Positions 5,812 through 8,006 of a DNA stretch of 8,006 bases are shown piece after piece. Each line of letters starts with the position of its first letter. Within the stretch, counting starts at the first letter, position 1. Position numbers and translations under genes: made by a program. The DNA comes from Clostridia bacterium (lineage in GTDB: Bacteria; Bacillota; Clostridia; Christensenellales; Aristaeellaceae). The notes below the pieces were generated by a model. That model saw nothing but the letters and a program-made list of their open reading frames with translations, did not search any database and was not told the DNA's origin. The stretch spans positions 1-8,006 of the forward strand of contig JAEDGL010000112.1 of assembly GCA_016297535.1 (NCBI GenBank). The letters run 5' to 3'.

Positions 5812-6842
5812 ACCATACCGCTTTCTTCGACATGCTCAAGGCCGGAAGCATTGGCGAATGCTACCTGTTTGAGGGCAGCGAGGAGTACATCAAGCAGCAG
5901 GCGCTCAAGCAGCTTTGTGCCAGGCTGCTGCCCGCGGGGCTGGAGGAAATGAACCTGACGGAGCTTTCCGATCCCGACCCGGACACGCTGATCGCCGCGG
6001 CGGAAACGCTGCCCTTTCTGGGCGAAAAGCGTCTGGTGGTGGTGCGGGACTGCCCGCTGATCGCCTCCGGGCGCAAGGGCGAGGATGAGGACAGCGCCAA
6101 AGCCATCGCCGGCTATCTGGAGCGCATTTCGCCCAGCACCTGCATTGTGTTTTACGCAAAGGGCAAGGCGGACGGGCGCAAAAAGCTGTATACCCTGCTC
6201 AAAAAGAAAAACGCCATTGTGGATTTTTCCCCCATGAACGACGCCGAGTGCGCCGACTGGGCGCGCAAAACCATGCGCCGCCTGGGCAAGCAGCTGGATG
6301 GCGAAAACGCCGCCCGGCTGGTGTTTACCGTGGGGCATGACGCGGCGCTTTTGCGCCAGGAAATGGAAAAGCTATCCAGCTATCTGGACGATCGCGAGAC
6401 CGTTACCGCCCAGGATATCGACGCCATCTGCACCCGTTCCACCGAGTGCACGGTGTTTCAGATGGTGGACGCGCAGGTGGCGGGCGATAACGACCGCGCC
6501 TTTGCCCTGCTGCGCGATATGGTGCGCGCGGGCGAGCAGCGCATGATGATCCTTGCGATGCTTTTGCGCCAGTACCGCATCCTCTACCACATGCGCTGCC
6601 TGATAGACGAGCGCACGCCCCCCGGCTCGCAGGCGCAGCTGCTGGGCATTCCGCCCTTTGCCGTCAGCCGCACGCAGCAGCAGGCGCGCCGCTTTGACCG
6701 CCAGAAGCTGCGCGAGGCCTACGATTATCTCATGGATCTGGATTTTCGCATCAAGCAGGGCGTGCAGTCGCAGGACAGCTGCGCGGAAAACGCCCTGCTG
6801 GCGCTGGAAAGCATTCTCCGGGGCAGTCAGGAACGCCCCTGA
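5808..6842 (+). CDS. holA: DNA polymerase III delta subunit (clamp loader)
   Basis: A 344-residue clamp-loader subunit of typical length that opens the beta sliding clamp during replication. The N-terminal AAA+-like domain (about 15-140) has CYLFEGSEEYIKQQALKQL, TLPFLGEKRLVVVRDCPL (67-84) and CIVFYAKGKADGRKKLY (112-128). As expected for delta it lacks a usable Walker A ATP site. The middle region (about 145-210) carries ARLVFTVGHDAALLRQEMEKL, the helical lid typical of the family, and the C-terminal collar domain (about 215-340) has VFQMVDAQVAGDNDRAFALL and FRIKQGVQSQDSCAENALLAL. The ATG overlaps the comEC stop (ATGA) with GAAAGGA seven bases upstream, and longer in-frame starts inside comEC are rejected. 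The pairing with comEC is a known Firmicutes arrangement. rpsT, which often lies next to this pair, is absent here and a beta-galactosidase follows instead. Confidence 0.95.
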   Translation: MNHTAFFDMLKAGSIGECYLFEGSEEYIKQQALKQLCARLLPAGLEEMNLTELSDPDPDTLIAAAETLPFLGEKRLVVVRDCPLIASGRKGEDEDSAKAIAGYLERISPSTCIVFYAKGKADGRKKLYTLLKKKNAIVDFSPMNDAECADWARKTMRRLGKQLDGENAARLVFTVGHDAALLRQEMEKLSSYLDDRETVTAQDIDAICTRSTECTVFQMVDAQVAGDNDRAFALLRDMVRAGEQRMMILAMLLRQYRILYHMRCLIDERTPPGSQAQLLGIPPFAVSRTQQQARRFDRQKLREAYDYLMDLDFRIKQGVQSQDSCAENALLALESILRGSQERP

Positions 6843-6876
6843 AGCACATACACAAAGAAGAAAGGAATGAATCACC

Positions 6877-8006
6877 ATGCCCGACATCCGCTATGATCTG
6901 GCCTGTCTGACGGATCCCACCATCTATCAGCTTGGCCGCATGGAGGCCTTCTCCGATCACGACATCTTCCTGACCGCCGAGGAGGCCAGGGCAGGCGCAT
7001 CCAGCCTGCACCAGAGCCTGAACGGCCTGTGGAAGTTCCACTATGTGGAAAACCCCGCCCAGCGCCCCCAGGGCTTCTGGCAGGATGGCTACGATGTATC
7101 CTGCTGGGACAGCATTCCTGTGCCCGGCCACATCCAGCTCAACGGCTACGGCAATCCCCAGTACGTCAACGTCCAGTATCCCTGGGATGGTCACGAAAAG
7201 CTCACCCCGCCCGCCATCCCGCAGGAATACAACCCCGTGGGCAGCTATGTGCGCACCTTTGAGGTGCCCGCCAGCTGGAAGGACATGCGCGTGGTGCTCA
7301 CCTTCCACGGCGTGGAAACCGCCTTCTTCTGCTGGGTGAACGGCCAGTTCCTGGGCTACAGCGAGGACAGCTTTACCCCCTCCCGCTTTGATATCACCGC
7401 CGCCCTCCGGCCCGGCCTGAACACCGTGGCCGTGGAGGTGTTCCGCTTTTCCACCGCCAGCTGGCTGGAGGATCAGGATTTCTGGCGCTTCAGCGGCATC
7501 TTCCGCGATGTTACCCTCACCGCCTTCCCGCAGGCGCATGTGCACGACCTGTTCGTGCATGCCGACATGGACGGCTCCCTGCGGGTGGATTACAGGCTGG
7601 ATCTGCCCGGGGACAGCGACATCACCCTGGAAATGAAGCTGCTGTGCGGCTGCGGCTGCGAGGCGGACGCCGTCTGTCTGCCCGCCAGCCCCGAAATGAC
7701 CGTGGAGCGCACCATTGAAAACGTGCGCCTGTGGAGCGCGGAGAATCCCTGCCTGTACACGCTGGAAACCACGCTCAAAAAGCCCTGCGGCTGCGTGCTG
7801 GAAGTATCCCGCACCCGGGTGGGCTTCCGCCGCTTTGAGCTGCAAAACGGGCTGATGCTTATCAACGGCAAGCGCATCATTTTCAACGGCGCCGACCGTC
7901 ACGAGTTCTGCATGCAGGGCGGGCGCACCGTTTCCTACGAGGACATGCTGACCGATATCCGCGCCATCAAGCGCAACAACATCAACGCCATCCGCACCAG
8001 CCACTA
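6877..8006 (+). CDS. lacZ: Glycoside hydrolase family 2 beta-galactosidase, LacZ type (partial, C-terminus outside window)
   Basis: The first 376 residues of a large cytoplasmic beta-galactosidase (the family is roughly 1000 residues) that cleaves lactose and related beta-galactosides. The N-terminal jelly-roll sugar-binding domain covers about 40-215, with LNGLWKFHYVENP, PVPGHIQLNGYG, NVQYPW, and the hallmark WLEDQDFWRFSGIFRDV at 196-212, whose DQD matches the substrate/sodium-binding segment of Escherichia coli LacZ. An Ig-like domain follows at about 220-320. The TIM barrel starts at about 325 with FNGADRHEF (His342, the counterpart of E. coli His357) and NNINAIRTSHY at the window edge (His376, the counterpart of His391). 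The catalytic glutamates lie beyond the window, so activity cannot be confirmed. No signal peptide is present. AAAGGA at 6861-6866 lies 10 bases before the ATG, and the gene follows holA by 34 bases with no terminator or clear promoter between. The Ig-like domain is unusually rich in cysteine (257, 259, 261, 267, 292, 304, 306). Confidence 0.93.
   Translation, partial: MPDIRYDLACLTDPTIYQLGRMEAFSDHDIFLTAEEARAGASSLHQSLNGLWKFHYVENPAQRPQGFWQDGYDVSCWDSIPVPGHIQLNGYGNPQYVNVQYPWDGHEKLTPPAIPQEYNPVGSYVRTFEVPASWKDMRVVLTFHGVETAFFCWVNGQFLGYSEDSFTPSRFDITAALRPGLNTVAVEVFRFSTASWLEDQDFWRFSGIFRDVTLTAFPQAHVHDLFVHADMDGSLRVDYRLDLPGDSDITLEMKLLCGCGCEADAVCLPASPEMTVERTIENVRLWSAENPCLYTLETTLKKPCGCVLEVSRTRVGFRRFELQNGLMLINGKRIIFNGADRHEFCMQGGRTVSYEDMLTDIRAIKRNNINAIRTSH

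Noticed and set aside
6694..6725. TTGACC and TACGAT inside holA as a promoter for lacZ
   Set aside because: The spacer is 20 bases, too long for a sigma-A promoter, and the -10 match is weak.

Overview
The window reads as an ordinary chromosomal stretch of a GC-rich, low-complexity-free bacterium, most likely a member of the Bacillota (Clostridia-like, possibly a gut lineage). The reasons are strong AGGAGG-type ribosome binding sites, an RqcP/YabO-type S4 protein, the comEC-holA gene pair typical of Firmicutes, a possible Rex-type operator beside gap, and an intracellular LacZ-type beta-galactosidase. GC content is high (clearly above 55% by eye). The lineage is inference; no marker in the window fixes the genus.

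Layout. Bases 1-728 (minus strand) hold the N-terminal 242 residues of glyceraldehyde-3-phosphate dehydrogenase (gap), running off the left edge. Bases 729-918 are a divergent control region. It holds a good sigma-A promoter for each direction, a Rex/Crp-like palindrome between them and a second perfect inverted repeat over the gap -10 box. To the right, everything is on the plus strand and tightly packed: M42 aminopeptidase (919-1947), rqcP (1974-2252), ispD (2257-2958), ispF (2955-3428), comEC (3430-5811), holA (5808-6842) and the first 376 residues of a GH2 beta-galactosidase (6877-8006, running off the right edge). Two junctions are 4-base ATGA overlaps (ispD/ispF, comEC/holA). No other gap exceeds 34 bases, so this looks like one long operon or a chain of overlapping transcripts.

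How the genes relate. The operon mixes functions: peptide turnover (M42 peptidase), rescue of stalled 50S-nascent chain complexes (RqcP), two steps of the MEP isoprenoid pathway (IspD, IspF), DNA uptake (ComEC), replication clamp loading (HolA) and lactose/beta-galactoside hydrolysis (LacZ-like). Most are housekeeping genes; the beta-galactosidase is the accessory member, and its codon choice differs from that of comEC just upstream.

The most interesting signals are regulatory. A perfect 13-bp stem, 7-base loop and T-rich tail, with the form of an intrinsic terminator, lies inside codons 17-30 of comEC. A promoter-like pair with an exact 17-bp spacer lies late in comEC and points at holA. Together they suggest that comEC expression may be attenuated and that holA and the beta-galactosidase could be driven separately. 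I see no mobile element, CRISPR array, tRNA, rRNA or clear new multi-gene system here.
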